From Myxococcales bacterium (GTDB taxonomy: Bacteria > Myxococcota > Polyangia > Nannocystales > Nannocystaceae): DNA of 64,000 nt. The notes under the pieces were generated by a model that worked only from the letters and a program-made list of their open reading frames with translations, did no database searches and was not told the DNA's origin. The position numbers and the translations under genes are program-made. The first letter of the stretch is position 1; each line of letters begins with the position of its first letter. The stretch is taken from positions 124,001 through 188,000 of the forward strand of contig JAEUJW010000040.1 of assembly GCA_016793465.1 (NCBI GenBank), read 5' to 3'. This document shows, piece by piece, positions 16,374-25,964 of the stretch.

Positions 16374-18641
16374 ATGAACATCCCGGTCCTCAGCTCGCGC
16401 ATCGACACGGTCATGGTCTATCGCCAGGGCGCGCTGGTCTCGCGCACGGCGATCGTGCTCGCGGCCCAGCCGGTGCCGCCGCAGGTCAAGCTGGTCAACC
16501 TCCCGCTCAGCCTCGACGACGGCAGCGTGCGCGTGCGCGTCGAGGGCGACGGCGCCGAGCTGCCGGTCGCCAGCGACGTGCGCGTGGCCCTCGACCTCGC
16601 GGTCGCCGACGACTCCCTCCCGCCGCCCGACGACGAGGCGTTGAAGAAGGCGCGGCGCGAGGCCGCGGTGATCGGCGAGAAGCTGGCCTACCTGCGGGCC
16701 CAGCGCAAGCGGCTCGAGAAGCTGCAGATATTCGAGCGCCCGACCAACAAGCGCGGCGCCCCGCCGCTGGCCTCGCCGGTGCGCGCCCGCCTCGCGCTGC
16801 TCGAGTTCCGCCACAAGTCGATCGCCGCGCTCGACGAGCGCATCGCCGACGCCGCCCAGCAGGAGCGCCGCGCCGTGCAGGTCCGCCAGGACCTCGAGCA
16901 CCGCTTCAAGGCCGCCTCGAAGGCCCGCCAGGCCCGGCCCCACGAGCTGCGCAAGGCCGCGATCATCACCCTGCGCTCGCGCGAGGTGCCGACCATGCCG
17001 GTCCGCGTGATCGTCGAGTACATGGTGCCCGGCGCGCGCTGGGCTCCGTCGTACGCGATCTCTCTGGCCAAGGACATGACCACCGCGGTGGTGTCGGTGC
17101 GCGCGGCGGTGGCCCAGAGCACGGGCGAGGACTGGACCGGCGTGAGGCTCACGCTCTCGACCGCCGACTCGCAGCGCTGGACCGAGCTGCCCGAGATGCA
17201 GGCGCTGCGCATCGGCCGGCGTCAGCCGCAGCCCGCGCGCCGCGGCTGGCGCGCCCCGCCGGTCGGCGCCGGCGAGCTCTACGCCGACTTCGACCGCTTC
17301 CTCGCCAGCACTGACGTCGCGACCCCACCGCCCGTGTCGTCCCCGGTCGTCAGCAAGCCGATGGTCGCCGACCTCGTGTCCGCCGACATGCCGGAGGACC
17401 TCGACGAGTCCGAGTTCGAGGAGGTCAAGGCCGACCGCAGCGTCGCGCGCAACCGGTCCGAGATGGCCAAGAAGTCCGAGCAGGCCTCCGCCGCGTTCGT
17501 GCACACGCGCAGCGGGACGATCATGCCGCAGGGCGGCAAGGGCGCGCCGATGCGGCCCGGCACCGTCCCGCCGCCGTCCGCCGCCGCCGCGCCGATCTTC
17601 ATGTCCGAGACGGCCGCCGCGCCCAAGCGCGGCGGCGGGCTCGGCTCGGCCTTCGGCGCCGCCGCCTCGGCGATCGGCGGCCTGTTCGCCGACGAGGGCG
17701 GAGGCGGAGGCGGCGGCGTGGCCCACGGCTCCGCCGGCCCCGACGTCAGCGAGCACGAGGCCGCCCCCGAGCAGCTCGCCTACGGCAACCTGCGCATGCC
17801 CGGCGTCAAGGACGGCCGCCGCGGCGCGCTCGTGGTGGCCCAGCGGCGCGAGCGTTACCTCGAGATGTTGTGGGTCCGCGAGGTCACCCGCGACATCGAC
17901 GTCGTCGCCCTGCTCGACGGCGCCGTCCACCAGGCCCACAACGCCGGCGCGCGCGGGCTGCCGCCGCGCCACCACCTCGCGACCTCGTGGTCGGGCTTCG
18001 ACTACGTGTACGCCGCCGAGAGCGCCGCCGACATCCCGTCCGACAACGACTTCCACGGCGTCCCGCTGATGAGCCGCCCCGCGAGCGTCGAGCTCGGCTA
18101 CGTGGTCGTCCCGCGCGAGAGCACCGACGTGTTCCGCCACGTCAAGCTGCACAACCCGCTCGACGCCCCGCTGCTGCCCGGCCCGGCCGACATCTACGTC
18201 GGCGGCGACTACCTGCTCAGCACCGACCTGCGGGTCGCCCCGCCGCGCGGCGAGCTGAAGATCGGCCTCGGGGTCGAGCAGGCGATCAAGGTCTCGCGCA
18301 ACACTCAGTTCGCCGAGGAGAGCACGGGCATGCTCGGCGGCACGCTCGCGCTGCGCCACGAGATCCAGCTCGAGGTCGCCAACCGCCGCGACAGGCCGAT
18401 CCAGCTCGAGGTCCAGGAGCGGGTGCCGACCCTGCGCGAGAAGGAGGACGAGATCCAGTTCGAGCTCGTGCTGGTCGACCCGCCGTGGTCGGCCTACGCG
18501 CCCGAGGAGTACGCGCTGAAGGGCGGCTACCGCTGGCAGATCGCGGTCCCCGCCGGTCAGACCAGGAAGCTGCGCGCCGTCTACGTCGTCAAGATCTCCG
18601 CCAAGAAAGAGCTGTACGGCGGCAACCGTCGCGAAGTGTGA
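16374..18641 (+). CDS. MuiA-like DUF4139 protein (first of pair)
   Basis: A 755-residue protein of the mucoidy inhibitor MuiA/DUF4139 family. It has an N-terminal beta domain (IDTVMVYRQGALVSRTAIV), a helical coiled-coil region (about 85-200) and the DUF4139 beta domain (VIVEYMVPGARWAPSYAI, STGEDWTGVRLTLSTAD, ending KLRAVYVVKI). A 200-residue low-complexity insert (about 310-500: Pro/Ala/Gly, GGGGGGG) splits the DUF4139 domain. No signal peptide is visible. Family members are linked to envelope traits in a few bacteria, but the biochemical role is unknown. It is followed after 7 bases by a second DUF4139 gene. Confidence 0.85.
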   Translation: MNIPVLSSRIDTVMVYRQGALVSRTAIVLAAQPVPPQVKLVNLPLSLDDGSVRVRVEGDGAELPVASDVRVALDLAVADDSLPPPDDEALKKARREAAVIGEKLAYLRAQRKRLEKLQIFERPTNKRGAPPLASPVRARLALLEFRHKSIAALDERIADAAQQERRAVQVRQDLEHRFKAASKARQARPHELRKAAIITLRSREVPTMPVRVIVEYMVPGARWAPSYAISLAKDMTTAVVSVRAAVAQSTGEDWTGVRLTLSTADSQRWTELPEMQALRIGRRQPQPARRGWRAPPVGAGELYADFDRFLASTDVATPPPVSSPVVSKPMVADLVSADMPEDLDESEFEEVKADRSVARNRSEMAKKSEQASAAFVHTRSGTIMPQGGKGAPMRPGTVPPPSAAAAPIFMSETAAAPKRGGGLGSAFGAAASAIGGLFADEGGGGGGGVAHGSAGPDVSEHEAAPEQLAYGNLRMPGVKDGRRGALVVAQRRERYLEMLWVREVTRDIDVVALLDGAVHQAHNAGARGLPPRHHLATSWSGFDYVYAAESAADIPSDNDFHGVPLMSRPASVELGYVVVPRESTDVFRHVKLHNPLDAPLLPGPADIYVGGDYLLSTDLRVAPPRGELKIGLGVEQAIKVSRNTQFAEESTGMLGGTLALRHEIQLEVANRRDRPIQLEVQERVPTLREKEDEIQFELVLVDPPWSAYAPEEYALKGGYRWQIAVPAGQTRKLRAVYVVKISAKKELYGGNRREV

Positions 18642-18648
18642 GACCACC

Positions 18649-20289
18649 ATGCCCGAGCCCACCATCGTCGACAAACCCTCGGACGAGCGCTCCAGCCTGT
18701 CCGCCCCCACGTTCGACCTCAAGGCGCCCGTCGTCGAGGTCACCCTGCTCGAGGACCGCGCCCACGTGGTCCGCCGCGGCACCATCGAGCTCCACGGCGG
18801 CATGACCCGCCTGCGCGTCGCCGCCGTGTCGCCGGTCATGGCCGACAAGACGCTGTGCGCCTCGGTCAGCGTCGCCGGCCAGAAGCTCGGCGACCCCTCG
18901 CGCGAGCGCATCAACGACGTCCGGGTCAAGCGCGCCCGCCTCGTGCTCGGCGAGGACAAGCCCGAGCAGCGCCGCGCCCTCGAGGCCGAGTACGAGGCGC
19001 TGGTCCGCAAGCAAGAAGCCGTCACCGCCCGCCTCGGCCAGCTGCGCGGCCTCCAGGCCGCGCTCGACGGCGTCGGCGACGTGACCATCGCCGACATCGG
19101 CGTCGACGTCAGCCACGGCCAGGCCACCCCCGACGCCTGGCGCCTCCAGCTCGACACCGTCGCCGTCCAGGAGGAGTCCGCCCGCAAGCAGCGCCTCGAG
19201 CTCGAGTTCGAGGCCCACGAGCTCGACCAGGAGCTGCAGCGCCTGCGCTCCCGCCTCGCGACCACCGCCCAGGTCAGCGACAGCGTCTCCGCCGACGTGT
19301 TCGTCGAGGTGTGGACCGCCTCCGCCGGCAGCTACGCCGTGCAGGTCGACTACATCGTGCCCGGCGCCTGCTGGCGCCCGTACCACCGCGCCCAGCTGGT
19401 CGAGCTCGTCAAGGGCAAGGAGCCGGTGCTGTCGTTCGCCAGCGAGGGCTGCGTGTGGCAGAACACCGGCGAGGACTGGAGCGACGTGCAGTTCATCTTC
19501 TCCACCGAGCGCCCCTCGCTCGGGGTCGAGCCGCCGCGCCTGCAGACCGAGGTGCTGCACGCCCAGCGCAAGAGCGAGGTGCTGGTCGTCGAGGCGCGCG
19601 AGCAGGAGGTCCAGACCACCGGCCTCGGCGGCGAGGCGCGCAGGCAGCAGAGCCCCGAGCTGCCCGGCATCGACGACGGCGGCGAGGCCCTCTCGCTGCG
19701 CGCGACCGTCAAGGCCTCGGTGCCGAGCGACGGCCGGCCCTACCGCGTGCCGCTCATGCAGTTCACCTCGCCGACGACGACCGAGCACCTGCTGATGCCC
19801 GAGCTCGCCGAGGCGGTCGTATTGAAGAGCTCGCACGTCAACCGCTCGCCCAACCCGATCCTCGCCGGCCCGGTCGACCTGGTGAAGAACGGCGGGTTCG
19901 TCGGCCGCACGTCGCTCCTCTACATCGCCCCGGGCGAGAACTTCGCGGTCGGCTGGGGCCCCGACGGCCACGTGCGCGTGCAGCGGACGGTCGAGGTCGC
20001 CAAGGAGGAGAAGCCGATGATGAGCGCGTGGACCACCACCTACAACACGGTGACGGTCAAGATCTCCAACCTCGGCGCGGAGGAGCGCACGATCCACGTG
20101 CAGGAGCGCGTCGCCGTCTCGGAGATCGAGAAGCTCAGCATCCAGGTCGACACGGCCCACACCACCGACAAGCAGAAGCCCGACCAGAACGGCTTCCTCC
20201 GCTGGAAGGTCGAGCTGCCGGCGTTCGGCCGCCGCACCGTCGAGCTGCGCACGATCGTCCGCAAGCACAGCGACGTCGTCGGCGTGTGA
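18649..20289 (+). CDS. MuiA-like DUF4139 protein (second of pair)
   Basis: A 546-residue paralogue of the preceding protein, with the same order of parts: N-terminal strand VVEVTLLEDRAHVVRRGTIE, coiled coil (about 95-220) and DUF4139 core (VQVDYIVPGACWRPYHRAQL, NTGEDWSDVQFIFSTERPSL, LQERVAVSEIE-like end). It lacks the large Gly/Pro insert of its partner. The two genes are 7 bases apart and surely co-transcribed, so the products may form a heteromer; this is inference. No signal peptide or membrane segment is visible. Confidence 0.85.
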   Translation: MPEPTIVDKPSDERSSLSAPTFDLKAPVVEVTLLEDRAHVVRRGTIELHGGMTRLRVAAVSPVMADKTLCASVSVAGQKLGDPSRERINDVRVKRARLVLGEDKPEQRRALEAEYEALVRKQEAVTARLGQLRGLQAALDGVGDVTIADIGVDVSHGQATPDAWRLQLDTVAVQEESARKQRLELEFEAHELDQELQRLRSRLATTAQVSDSVSADVFVEVWTASAGSYAVQVDYIVPGACWRPYHRAQLVELVKGKEPVLSFASEGCVWQNTGEDWSDVQFIFSTERPSLGVEPPRLQTEVLHAQRKSEVLVVEAREQEVQTTGLGGEARRQQSPELPGIDDGGEALSLRATVKASVPSDGRPYRVPLMQFTSPTTTEHLLMPELAEAVVLKSSHVNRSPNPILAGPVDLVKNGGFVGRTSLLYIAPGENFAVGWGPDGHVRVQRTVEVAKEEKPMMSAWTTTYNTVTVKISNLGAEERTIHVQERVAVSEIEKLSIQVDTAHTTDKQKPDQNGFLRWKVELPAFGRRTVELRTIVRKHSDVVGV

Positions 20290-20307
20290 GCGCCGGCCCG
20301 CCGAAGC

Positions 20308-20499
20308 TCACGCGCTCGCGCCGCAGCACTTCTTGAACTTCTTGCCGCTCCCGCAGGTGCACGGGTCGTTGCGGCCGACCTTCGGCTCGCTGCGCACGTA
20401 GGGCGCGCGCACGTGGTGGTGATGCTCGTGGTCGTGGTCGTGGTCGCAGCCCGGCCCGTGGACGTGGCCGTGCTCGTCGTGGTCGTTCGGTCCGTGCAT
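20308..20499 (-). CDS. His-rich microprotein with SEC-C zinc-binding motif
   Basis: A 63-residue protein with two metal-binding parts. Residues 1-30 are extremely His/Asp-rich ([10 protein letters not shown]). The C-terminus is a complete SEC-C motif, [20 protein letters not shown], the zinc finger found at the end of SecA. SecA tails use it to contact ribosomes or SecB. A free-standing copy with a histidine metal sponge could be a zinc store, chaperone or ribosome-associated factor; nothing in the context decides. TAGCGT 8 bases before the ATG may be its -10 box. Its stop lies 18 bases from that of the converging MuiA-like gene. Confidence 0.88.
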   Translation of the reverse strand: MHGPNDHDEHGHVHGPGCDHDHDHEHHHHVRAPYVRSEPKVGRNDPCTCGSGKKFKKCCGASA

Positions 20500-20635
20500 G
20501 ACGGCCCACGCTAGCGGGCCCGGGCCGCGATGTCGAGGCCCGCGCGCCGACGAAGCGGCGAGAGGCGACCCGGACGTCCGCCCGGCTCGCCTCTCGCGTC
20601 TCGCATCGCTCGGGCCCGCGGGCCCTCGGCGCGGC

Positions 20636-21211
20636 TCAGCCGGCCTTGCGCAGCGACTGGCAGGCCTTGGCCACCGCGTCGCGGACCGCCTGGCTGCGGT
20701 CGTTGCGGCTGCACTCGTAGGCCTTGCCGTCGATCACCTTGCGGATCTGGACGCCGTACAGCGGCGACTGGTCCATCATGCTGGTCAGCTCGAACTCGAG
20801 GTGCCAGCCGCCGTCCTTCTCCTCCTGCTTGGTGAACGACTTGAACTTGTTGGGGTCGCTCTCCACGCTCTTCTTGGCGGCCGCGAAGTCCGACGGGTAC
20901 GCCTCGGTCACCGTCCCGACCATCACCGTCATCTCGCCCGACGAGACGTTCACCGACGGCGCGTCGACCGAGGTGTCCATCACCTCGGCGTCGGCCGGCA
21001 CTTCGATCTCGAGCGGCAGCTTGTCGAGCTTCTTGAAGGCCATCGCGGCCGGCGCGGGCTTGGCGTCCTCCGGCTTCTTGGCGTCCTCGGTCTTCTTGGC
21101 GTCGCTCGCCTTGGTGTCGGTCTTCTTGGTCTCGCCGCCACAGGCGGTCAGGCCGAGGCCTCCGACGAGGGCGGCGACGAGCAGGTGCTTCAGGGGGTGC
21201 TTGCTGGACAT
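20636..21211 (-). CDS. Small lipoprotein of unknown function
   Basis: A 191-residue predicted lipoprotein: signal ending GLGLTAC, then a Lys/Asp/Ala/Thr-rich linker ([14 protein letters not shown]) to about residue 55. The remainder is a compact alpha/beta-like domain with no family I recognise ([39 protein letters not shown]). Two cysteines (in YECS and KACQS) may form a disulphide. TAGAAC lies 7 bases before the ATG, with no ribosome-binding site. The linker resembles that of the phosphatase-like lipoprotein at 7222. Confidence 0.8.
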   Translation of the reverse strand: MSSKHPLKHLLVAALVGGLGLTACGGETKKTDTKASDAKKTEDAKKPEDAKPAPAAMAFKKLDKLPLEIEVPADAEVMDTSVDAPSVNVSSGEMTVMVGTVTEAYPSDFAAAKKSVESDPNKFKSFTKQEEKDGGWHLEFELTSMMDQSPLYGVQIRKVIDGKAYECSRNDRSQAVRDAVAKACQSLRKAG

Positions 21212-21293
21212 GGCGCGCGTTCTAGCCCACGCGCCGAGCGATGTCGAGCGGCGTTTCTCCGCGTATGAACGGCGTCCGCGGCCCCGTACGGCC

Positions 21294-22406
21294 TCATCCG
21301 TGGCTGATGCGGTAGAGCTTGCCCGCGCTGTCGTCCGACACCAGCAGCGCGCCGTCGGGCATGACCAGCACGTCGACCGGCCGGCCCCAGGCCTCGCCGT
21401 TGCCGCCGAGCCAGCCCTCCGCGAACACCTCGTACGAGCTGACGCGGTCGCCGTCGAGCCGCGCCAGCGTCACGCGGTAGCCGAGCGGGTCGGTGCGGTT
21501 CCACGAGCCGTGCTCGGCGATGAAGACGTGCCCGCGGTACTCGGCCGGGAACATCTCGCCGGTGTAGAAGCGCATGCCGAGCGCCGCCACGTGCGGCCCG
21601 AGCACCCGCGCCGGCGGCGTGAACTCCTCGCACTCGCGGCCCGCGCCGAACTCCGGGTCGACGATGTCGCCCTGGTGGCAGAACGGGAACCCGAAGTGCA
21701 TGCCGGCCCGCGGCGCCCGGTTGAGCTCGTCGCCCGGCACGTCGTCGCCGAGGCGGTCGCGCCCGTTGTCGGTGAACCACAGCTCGCCGGTCTGCGGGTG
21801 CCAGGCGAACCCCACGGTGTTGCGGATGCCCGCCGCGAACACCTCGAGGTCGCTGCCGTCCGCGTTCATGCGCAGGAGCGACGAGTAGCGCTCGTCGCCG
21901 CGGCTGCACACGTTGCACGGCGCCCCGACCGGCACGTACAGCTTGCCGTCGGGCCCGAAGGCGATGAACTTCCAGCCGTGCTGCGTGTCGCTAGGCAGGT
22001 CGTCGCGGACCACCACCGGCGCCGGCGGGTCGCCCAGCCGCCCGTCGATCCCGTCGATCCGCAGGATCCGCGAGACCTCGGCGATGTACAGCGAGCCGTC
22101 GCGCCAGGCCACCCCGTTCGGCGTGTCGAGCCCGCTCGCGACCTCGAGCACGGCCTCGCCGGTGCGGTCGCCGTCCTCGTCGCGCACCGCGTAGACCTTG
22201 TCGTCCTTGCGCGTGCCGACGTACACCGTGCCGTCCGCGCCCAGCGCGAGCGAGCGGGCGAACGGCACGTCGGCGTACACGGCGATGCGAAACCCGTCCG
22301 GCAGCTTGATCGACGACGGATACGCCGGGCCGGACCCCTCGTTGCTCTTGCAGCCGACCGCGAGCGCCAGGGCCAGCGCCGCGAACCATGGACGGAGCGT
22401 GTGCAT
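21294..22406 (-). CDS. Sorbosone dehydrogenase / PQQ sugar dehydrogenase-like lipoprotein
   Basis: A 370-residue predicted lipoprotein (signal ending LAVGC) with a six-bladed beta-propeller typical of soluble glucose/sorbosone dehydrogenases. Conserved pieces are FARSLALGADGTVYVG, DTPNGVAWRDGSLYIAE, FGPDGKLYVPVG, GELWFTDNGRDRLGDD and VFIAEHGSWNRTDPLGY. PQQ is the usual cofactor, and the enzyme would oxidise sugars in the periplasm or at the cell surface. PQQ synthesis genes are not in the window. It lies downstream of the S37 peptidase gene on the same strand, 53 bases away. Confidence 0.85.
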   Translation of the reverse strand: MHTLRPWFAALALALAVGCKSNEGSGPAYPSSIKLPDGFRIAVYADVPFARSLALGADGTVYVGTRKDDKVYAVRDEDGDRTGEAVLEVASGLDTPNGVAWRDGSLYIAEVSRILRIDGIDGRLGDPPAPVVVRDDLPSDTQHGWKFIAFGPDGKLYVPVGAPCNVCSRGDERYSSLLRMNADGSDLEVFAAGIRNTVGFAWHPQTGELWFTDNGRDRLGDDVPGDELNRAPRAGMHFGFPFCHQGDIVDPEFGAGRECEEFTPPARVLGPHVAALGMRFYTGEMFPAEYRGHVFIAEHGSWNRTDPLGYRVTLARLDGDRVSSYEVFAEGWLGGNGEAWGRPVDVLVMPDGALLVSDDSAGKLYRISHG

Positions 22407-22459
22407 GCCCCACCATGGCCCGCGAACCCCGCCCCGCCAAACCGAACGATCTGCGGAGC

Positions 22460-23968
22460 TCACCACGACGCCCGCAGACCCCGGCGCGGCGCCCACGGAG
22501 CCGCCGCGGGGAGCTCCGGCGTCACGCCCGTCCACGCCTCGAGGGCCGCCAGCGCCGCGTCTCGCTCCGCCGCGTCGAGCTGCCCGATCTGCGCGCCGTG
22601 GTTGCCCCCCGGCACCACCAACCGCAGCACCCCGGGGTTGCCCGCCGGATCGAACGCCGCCGCCGTGTAGGGGTCGTGCTCGCCGTAGACGAGCAGGATC
22701 CGCTCGCCGGAGCTCGCCAGCCAGTCGGCGATGTCCGGCATCGCCTCCGCGTCCAGCGCCACCGCCCCGCGCTGCGGCGACACGTACGTCGCGGCCACGT
22801 CGAGCCCCGGGTACATCATCAGGTCCGCGACGTTGGCCTCCTCGTACGCGGGATAACCGAGCTGCGTGCCCGCCTGCCAGAAGTAGGGCTCGTAGCCGAG
22901 GTACCACCCGTCCGACCAGTACCGCGGCGCCGTGATCGCGTTCAAAAAGTCCCACACCTCGGCGTCGCTCGCGTCCACCGCGGGCACCTGCGCGCACAGC
23001 GAGGCCCCCTCGTACTGCCAGAACGTGAAGATGAGCTCGAGCGCCGCGCTCTCGAGCGCCTGGTCCTCGTTTAAATAGGTGTACGTGAATCCCTCAGCGG
23101 TCGCCTCGCCCTGCATGTACGCGACCATCGCCTCGCGCCGCAGGAGCACCTCGCGCTGCGTGTCGAGCAGCGCCTGGCGGCAGGCCGGCTCGCCGCGGGT
23201 GGCCACGAACTCGAGGTAGCGCGGGTCGGCGTCGCCGTAGCTCTGCGGCGCGACGTAAGGGATCGTCACGTCGACGTCGTCCGGGAAGAACCGGCGAAAG
23301 TACATCGCCGCCATCCCGCCCTTGCTCGCGCCGGTCGCCACCCACGCGCCGTCGTACAGCGGACGCAGCGCCTCGGCGACGCGGTGATGGTCGCTCGCGG
23401 CCTGCACGATCGTCAGGTCGGCCCAGTCGGCCGCGTCCGGCCGCGAGGGCTCGAAGAACCGGTGCTCGACGGCCAGCTGATTGGCCTTTAATAATTGCGA
23501 CGGCTCCTCGAGCCCGGGGAACTCGGGATATATGAAGTACCCGCTGGTCACCATCACCAGCGGCGCCGCCGGGTCGCGGTGCAGCAGCGTCATCCGCTGC
23601 ACGAAGCTCGGCCCGTCCGGGTCGTCGTGATCGGCCGGCTGACGATAGCCGAGCACAAAATAGCGGTACCCGTCGATCGGCGAGTCGCGCTCCTCGACGT
23701 CGAGCCCGTCGATCTCCGCGAGCTCGTCGAGGATGTCGGCGCCGCCGCTCGTCGAGCCCGTGTCGCCGCTCGTCGAGCCCGTCGAACCCGACGTGTCGCC
23801 GCCGGTCGGCTCGCCGCTGTCAGCCCCGCTCGACGACCCGGCGTCGCCGCTCGTCGCCGCCTCGCCGCCGCCGCCCGCGTCGCCGCAGGCGACGAGCGCC
23901 ATCCACACGGTCCTCGCGGCGATACGCCCGGTCTTCTGCACGAGACCAGCGTATCGCAACGCGCTCAC
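22460..23968 (-). CDS. S37 (PS-10) tripeptidyl aminopeptidase-like lipoprotein
   Basis: A protein of up to 502 residues with an alpha/beta-hydrolase fold of the S37/PS-10 family: NQLAVEHRFFEPSRP is a strong family signature. The nucleophile lies in GASKGG (Ser215), the acid in YGEHDPY and the histidine in GGNHGAQ. The N-terminus has a lipobox (MALVAC) followed by a Gly/Ser/Thr linker. The first GTG overlaps the preceding stop (GTGA), implying translational coupling to the OmpA-like gene. A later GTG (about 23938) would give a more usual, shorter lipoprotein signal, so the start is uncertain. An AT-only nonamer lies at 23487. Confidence 0.85.
   Translation of the reverse strand: MSALRYAGLVQKTGRIAARTVWMALVACGDAGGGGEAATSGDAGSSSGADSGEPTGGDTSGSTGSTSGDTGSTSGGADILDELAEIDGLDVEERDSPIDGYRYFVLGYRQPADHDDPDGPSFVQRMTLLHRDPAAPLVMVTSGYFIYPEFPGLEEPSQLLKANQLAVEHRFFEPSRPDAADWADLTIVQAASDHHRVAEALRPLYDGAWVATGASKGGMAAMYFRRFFPDDVDVTIPYVAPQSYGDADPRYLEFVATRGEPACRQALLDTQREVLLRREAMVAYMQGEATAEGFTYTYLNEDQALESAALELIFTFWQYEGASLCAQVPAVDASDAEVWDFLNAITAPRYWSDGWYLGYEPYFWQAGTQLGYPAYEEANVADLMMYPGLDVAATYVSPQRGAVALDAEAMPDIADWLASSGERILLVYGEHDPYTAAAFDPAGNPGVLRLVVPGGNHGAQIGQLDAAERDAALAALEAWTGVTPELPAAAPWAPRRGLRASW
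23487..23495 (-). repeat. AT-only nonamer ATTATTAAA
   Basis: On the coding strand it lies in CAA-TTA-TTA-AAG (Gln-Leu-Leu-Lys) of the S37-like gene. Confidence 0.7.
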
Positions 23969-24513
23969 GGCGTCGCCCCGACGATCATCGTGAAGCTGAC
24001 GCGGCTGTTGACCCGCCGCCCGTTCGCGGTCGCGTTGCTGTCGATCGGCTCGGAGTCGCCGGCCGCGCGGACGACCAGCCGCGCCGGGTCGACCCCGTGA
24101 CGCCGCACCAGCGTCGCCCGCACCTGCTCGGCCCGCCGCTGCGCCAGCGCCACGCGCCCGGCCGGCGACGTGCGCTCGCGGCTGTTCGCGTGGCCGGCGA
24201 GCTCGATGCGCAGCGACGGGTCGCGCCGCAGCGCCCAGACGGCCTGGGCCAGCACGACCTGCCAGAACTCGGACACGTCGGCCGCCCCGGCCGCGAAGTA
24301 GATCGGCTGCAGCTGCAGACGCGTCATGACCACGCGGACGTCCGGGCCCGGCGCGGTGTCGGGGCAGCCGTCGTGGTCGGCGAACCCGTTGGGCGTCTCG
24401 ACCGCGTCGGGGCAGCGGTCGACCGAGCGGATCGTCCCGAGGCTGTCGCGATCCATGGCGAGCGCGGAGGTGGAGGACAGGAGCACGAGGGCGGCGACGG
24501 CGTTGCGGAGCAT
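23965..24513 (-). CDS. OmpA-like peptidoglycan-binding protein
   Basis: A 182-residue secreted protein: a signal peptide (AVAALVLLSSTSALA), a thrombospondin-type-3-like Asp/Cys/Pro stretch (VDRCPDAVETPNGFADHDGC) that may bind calcium, and a C-terminal OmpA domain. The OmpA domain shows PIYFAAGAADVS, IELAGHANSRE, LAQRRAEQVRATL and ANGRRVNSRVSF, and would grip peptidoglycan in the periplasm. Its stop overlaps the start of the S37-like gene by 2 bases. The 77 bases upstream, toward the ComEC-like gene, show no clear promoter. Confidence 0.85.
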   Translation of the reverse strand: MLRNAVAALVLLSSTSALAMDRDSLGTIRSVDRCPDAVETPNGFADHDGCPDTAPGPDVRVVMTRLQLQPIYFAAGAADVSEFWQVVLAQAVWALRRDPSLRIELAGHANSRERTSPAGRVALAQRRAEQVRATLVRRHGVDPARLVVRAAGDSEPIDSNATANGRRVNSRVSFTMIVGATP

Positions 24514-24590
24514 GCCGGTGAAGTCCCGACCTCCGACGATCCGATCGGCGCGCCCCGCAAAATCCCGCGGGCCGCCTATTTAAGCGCCGT

Positions 24591-25799
24591 TCATCGGCCG
24601 AGAGTGGCGATGTCGAGCCAGCCGTTGGCGTTGGCGGTGATCGTCACGGTGCCGTCCCAGCCGGTCGCGTAGATGGCCCGGTCGACGGTGCGCCGCTCGA
24701 ACACCTCGACCTTCTCGTCCTTGAACGCGCCCTTGATGCCGACCCACGTCTCGATCGGCGTCCGCCGCCCGCGGACCCCGTGGTGCGGGTGGGCCATGTG
24801 CTCGAGCGCGACGATGTTCGGGTGGCCGTATTTGCGCGCCGTCCACGGCACGTTGCGCTCGTACGGGCCCATCGAGATGACCGCCACCCGCGGGCTCATC
24901 ATCGCCATCTGGTAGTGCGCCGTCGCGTTCTTCGAGCCGTGGTGGCCGACCTGGTAGATGTCGACGTCGAGCAGCTCCGGGCGGTCCTCGTAGCGGCCGA
25001 CCAGGCGCGACAGCCCGATCACCTCGAGGTCCCCGGTGAACAGCGCCGACGCCTTGCCGAAGTCGACCCGCACCACCACCGAGTGATTGTTGGGGTTGTC
25101 GCCGTAGGTGCGCGTGTCCTCGGTGACGGTGCCCCACAGCGCCAAAATCTTCGGGTCGACCGCAGACGCCGCGCACCCGCCGATCGGATCGACGATCGGC
25201 CCCGCGAGCCCCTCCGGCGGGATCGCCGAGGCGCCGAGGCCGAGGTAGCCGACGGTCGGGTGCTCGCGCAGCCACTTGTGCATGGCCATCTGCTGCGTCG
25301 CCCCCGGGTCCTCGGTCCCGTCGTTGTGCGAGTGCGGCGCGTCCGCCCCGTTGTCGACGACGTTGCGCACCGAGTACCGCTCCAGCACCTTCAGCGCCGA
25401 ACGGTTGTGGTCGATGTGCGGGTGGGTGATCACCAGCACGTCGAGCGTTTGGTTCAGGTCCGGGCGCCGCGCGAAGAATGCGTCGAGGTACCCGAGCAGC
25501 GCCTTGTCGCTGTCGAACAGCTCGTTGAGCTCCCCGCCGGTGTCGATCAGCGCCGCCCCGCACGGAAACTCGAGCAGCGTCGCGTCGCCCTGACCGATGT
25601 CGATGAAATGAAAGGTCATCGCGTCGCCGGCGACGGTGTCGTCCGGTCGGCGCGTCGGGTCGTCGTCACGCGTGCGCTTCGGGGCGGGGCCCTCGGCCTT
25701 CACCTCGAGCGGCGCCGCCGGCTCGGGCCCGCTGTCACAACCCGCGATCGGGGTCGCCGTCAGGCACAGGCCGAGCAGGGTGCGTCGCTTGCGGGCCAC
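24591..25799 (-). CDS. ComEC/Rec2-like metallo-beta-lactamase-fold lipoprotein
   Basis: A predicted lipoprotein of 402 residues: basic n-region ARKRRTLLGLCLTATPIAGC. The fold is the metallo-beta-lactamase domain of the ComEC C-terminal type: MTFHFIDIGQGDATLLEFP, the metal motif THPHIDHNRS, ALFTGDLE and VGHHGSKNAT. In full ComEC this domain is thought to degrade the non-transported DNA strand; a stand-alone periplasmic copy could be a secreted phosphodiesterase or nuclease, which is inference. I chose the GTG that gives a normal signal peptide; a TTG five codons upstream (25814) is possible. It reads away from the roadblock-like gene with 165 bases between. Confidence 0.82.
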   Translation of the reverse strand: MARKRRTLLGLCLTATPIAGCDSGPEPAAPLEVKAEGPAPKRTRDDDPTRRPDDTVAGDAMTFHFIDIGQGDATLLEFPCGAALIDTGGELNELFDSDKALLGYLDAFFARRPDLNQTLDVLVITHPHIDHNRSALKVLERYSVRNVVDNGADAPHSHNDGTEDPGATQQMAMHKWLREHPTVGYLGLGASAIPPEGLAGPIVDPIGGCAASAVDPKILALWGTVTEDTRTYGDNPNNHSVVVRVDFGKASALFTGDLEVIGLSRLVGRYEDRPELLDVDIYQVGHHGSKNATAHYQMAMMSPRVAVISMGPYERNVPWTARKYGHPNIVALEHMAHPHHGVRGRRTPIETWVGIKGAFKDEKVEVFERRTVDRAIYATGWDGTVTITANANGWLDIATLGR

Positions 25800-25964
25800 G
25801 ACCGGAGTGTACAACGCCCCGAGGGTCTCGGCGCGCGGGTCCGCCCGGTCGGTGCGCAGGGCCCGCCGGCCGTCATGACCGCGACGGGGACGGGACCTGC
25901 AAGTACACGGACCCGCGGACCGGAAGTCCGCCGGTCGGGCCCGTGCACTCGGAGGACGGCGGCA

